Positions 62,787 through 64,000 of a stretch of DNA of 64,000 nt are shown here, one piece after another. The DNA is from Streptomyces sp. CB02414 (GTDB taxonomy: Bacteria; Actinomycetota; Actinomycetes; Streptomycetales; Streptomycetaceae): the NCBI RefSeq assembly GCF_001905385.1, contig NZ_LIPF01000009.1:372001-436000 (forward strand), in the 5' to 3' direction. A model generated the notes under the pieces. The model had not been told where the DNA came from and ran no database searches. It worked only from the letters and a program-made list of their open reading frames with translations. The position numbers were made by a program, and so were the translations under genes. The first letter of the stretch is position 1. Each line of letters begins with the position of its first letter.

Positions 62787-64000
62787 TCACTCCTTGTCGC
62801 CGTCCGCGTCTTCCACGGACTGGCTCCCCGCGTCGCTCTCGCCCTCGTCGAGGGCGTCCATGAACTCCACTCCGTCCAGCTCGGCCAGCCGGTCGGAGGC
62901 GTCCGTGCTGCCGTCCCGGTCGGACTCGACGGCCTTCGCGAACCACTCCCGTGCCTCCCGTTCCCGGCCGGCGGCCAGCAGCGCGTCGGCGTAGGCGTAC
63001 CGCAGCCGCGCGGTCCAGGGCTGTACGGAGTTGGAGGCCAGCTCCGGGCTCTGCAGCGTCACGATGGCCGCGTCCAGCTGGCCCATGTCGCGCCGGGCGC
63101 CGGCGGCCACGAGGCGCATCTCGACCTGGCCGGCCTTGTCGAGCTTGTGCACCTCGGAGGCACCGGCCATGTCCAGCGCCTTCTCCGGCCGGCCGAGCCC
63201 ACGCTCGCAGTCCGCCATCACCGGCCACAGCTCCACGGACCCGGTCATCCGGCGCGCGGCCCGGAACTCCGCCAGGGCCTCGCTGTACTTCTGGTTGGCG
63301 TACGCCGCGAACCCGGCCGCCTCGCGTACGGCGGCGACACGGGAAGCCAGGCGCAGGGCCACCCTCGAGTAGCCGTACGCCGCTTCCGGGTCCTCGTCGA
63401 GGAGTCGGGCGACCATCACGAGGTTCCTGGCGACGTCCTCCGCGAGCGTCTTGGGCAGGCTCTGCAGCTCCTGCCGTACGTCCTTGTCGATCTCGTCGCC
63501 CGTGACCTCTTCGGGGATCGGCAGACGCTTGATGGGCTCGCGGTCGCGGTCCCGCTCCTCGCGGAAACGGCCACCACCGCCCTGCCGGTCGTCCCGCCCA
63601 CGGAAACCGCCGGGCCGCCCGCCTCGATCGTCACGCCGGGGACCGCGTCCCCCGCGGTCGTCTCGGCCGCGGAACCCACCACGGTCGCCACCACGGCTGT
63701 CCTCACGACGGAAGCCACCACGGTCGCCACGGTCGTCACGGCGGAACGAAGGGCGGTCATCACGGCGGTCGTCGCGGCGGAACGAAGGGCGGTCGCCGCC
63801 ACGGTCATCGCGGCGGTCGTCGCGGCGGAAGGAGGGGCGGTCGCCGCCACGGTCGTCACGCCGGAAACCACGGTCCCCGCCACGGTCCCGGTCATCACGA
63901 CGCGGCCCACGGTCCCGGTCATCACGACGCGGCCCACGGTCCCGGTCGTCGCGACGCCCGTACCCGCCACCGCGGTTGTCGTCACGCCGGTCATCACGAC
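62787..64000 (-). CDS. TPR-like protein with DDR/RGG-repeat N-terminus, partial
   Basis: The frame is open from 62787 to the right edge, so the true start lies outside. The last ~250 residues form helical repeats typical of TPR (YGYSRVALRLASRVAAVREAAGFAAYANQKYSEALAEFRAARR, LDAAIVTLQSPEL, YADALLAAGREREAREWFAKAVESD) and end in an acidic tail. The first ~160 visible residues are repeats of DDRGGDRPSFRRDDR, GRDDRGG and PRRDDRDRG, an RG-rich disordered domain likely to bind RNA. The nearest internal start, GTG 63419, would remove this domain, so the protein is best read as continuous. Function unknown. Confidence 0.8.
   Translation of the reverse strand, partial: RDDRRDDNRGGGYGRRDDRDRGPRRDDRDRGPRRDDRDRGGDRGFRRDDRGGDRPSFRRDDRRDDRGGDRPSFRRDDRRDDRPSFRRDDRGDRGGFRREDSRGGDRGGFRGRDDRGGRGPRRDDRGGRPGGFRGRDDRQGGGGRFREERDRDREPIKRLPIPEEVTGDEIDKDVRQELQSLPKTLAEDVARNLVMVARLLDEDPEAAYGYSRVALRLASRVAAVREAAGFAAYANQKYSEALAEFRAARRMTGSVELWPVMADCERGLGRPEKALDMAGASEVHKLDKAGQVEMRLVAAGARRDMGQLDAAIVTLQSPELASNSVQPWTARLRYAYADALLAAGREREAREWFAKAVESDRDGSTDASDRLAELDGVEFMDALDEGESDAGSQSVEDADGDKE
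63881..63961 (-). repeat. 27-bp tandem repeats in the TPR protein gene
   Basis: CACGGTCCCGGTCATCACGA followed by CGCGGCC recurs at 63881, 63908 and 63935 with a 27-bp period, coding for RDDRDRGPR units. They are exact or nearly so. Confidence 0.85.

Noticed and set aside
63700..64000. Regularly spaced direct repeats resembling a CRISPR array
   Set aside because: The 27-bp period is a multiple of three, the repeats are adjacent without unique spacers, and they encode DDR/RGG repeats in the open frame of the TPR gene.

Overview
The window reads as a core chromosomal segment of a Streptomyces or close relative. GC is very high, GTG and TTG starts are common, genes are often joined by 4-bp ATGA/GTGA/TTGA overlaps, and there are long GC-rich terminator hairpins. 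Actinomycete marker genes are present: a SepF-like protein, dnaE2, streptogrisin-type proteases, an LAETG sortase substrate and an IdeR/DmdR-type iron box. No tRNA, rRNA, prophage, transposase gene or CRISPR array was found.

1-8.4 kb holds small metabolic and regulatory genes: the end of a polysaccharide deacetylase, an AAA ATPase, a DUF72 protein, a GntR regulator divergent from a GNAT/DUF402 pair, a 44-residue small protein, a sortase-anchored AA10 LPMO, a secreted lipase, and a MarR/cupin pair with two palindromic operators between them. 8.4-12.9 kb is an SOS mutagenesis cassette, dnaE2 plus a Y-family protein that appears to have lost its catalytic acids, behind a LexA-box-like site. 13-25 kb carries two streptogrisin-like proteases, a DUF5685 protein with a very Cys-rich tail, sflA, an acyl-CoA dehydrogenase, a roughly 215-bp imperfect palindrome with 33-bp perfect ends, an MFS exporter, a PIG-V-like mannosyltransferase, a PAP2 phosphatase and an I78 inhibitor.

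25-42 kb is mostly on the minus strand and is the conserved actinobacterial block ald - parA - RHH protein - scpA - scpB - rluB - (nrtR/ADP-ribosylglycohydrolase, nucleotidyltransferase, Rieske) - aroH - tyrA - cmk - plsC-like - der. It joins chromosome segregation, ribosome maturation, aromatic amino acid and nucleotide synthesis. nrtR has a clear palindromic operator of its own. 42-57 kb continues with a STAND/TPR protein, an ADP-ribose-type Nudix hydrolase, pyrG, a GH15 enzyme, a PucR regulator, a GT4 glycosyltransferase, a frameshifted MraY-like gene, recN, nadK and tlyA. 57-60.3 kb is an iron-regulated siderophore ABC transporter without a binding protein. The window ends with a HAD phosphatase, a DUF1015 protein and a TPR protein whose N-terminus is built of DDR/RGG repeats and runs off the edge.

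The most interesting signals are the long palindrome at 20.04-20.26 kb, the degenerate Y-family partner of DnaE2, the NrtR-ADP-ribosylglycohydrolase operon with its operator, the ParA-RHH pair in front of scpAB, the paired MarR operators, and two genes that seem broken by small indels (33.3-33.5 kb and 52.1-52.9 kb).
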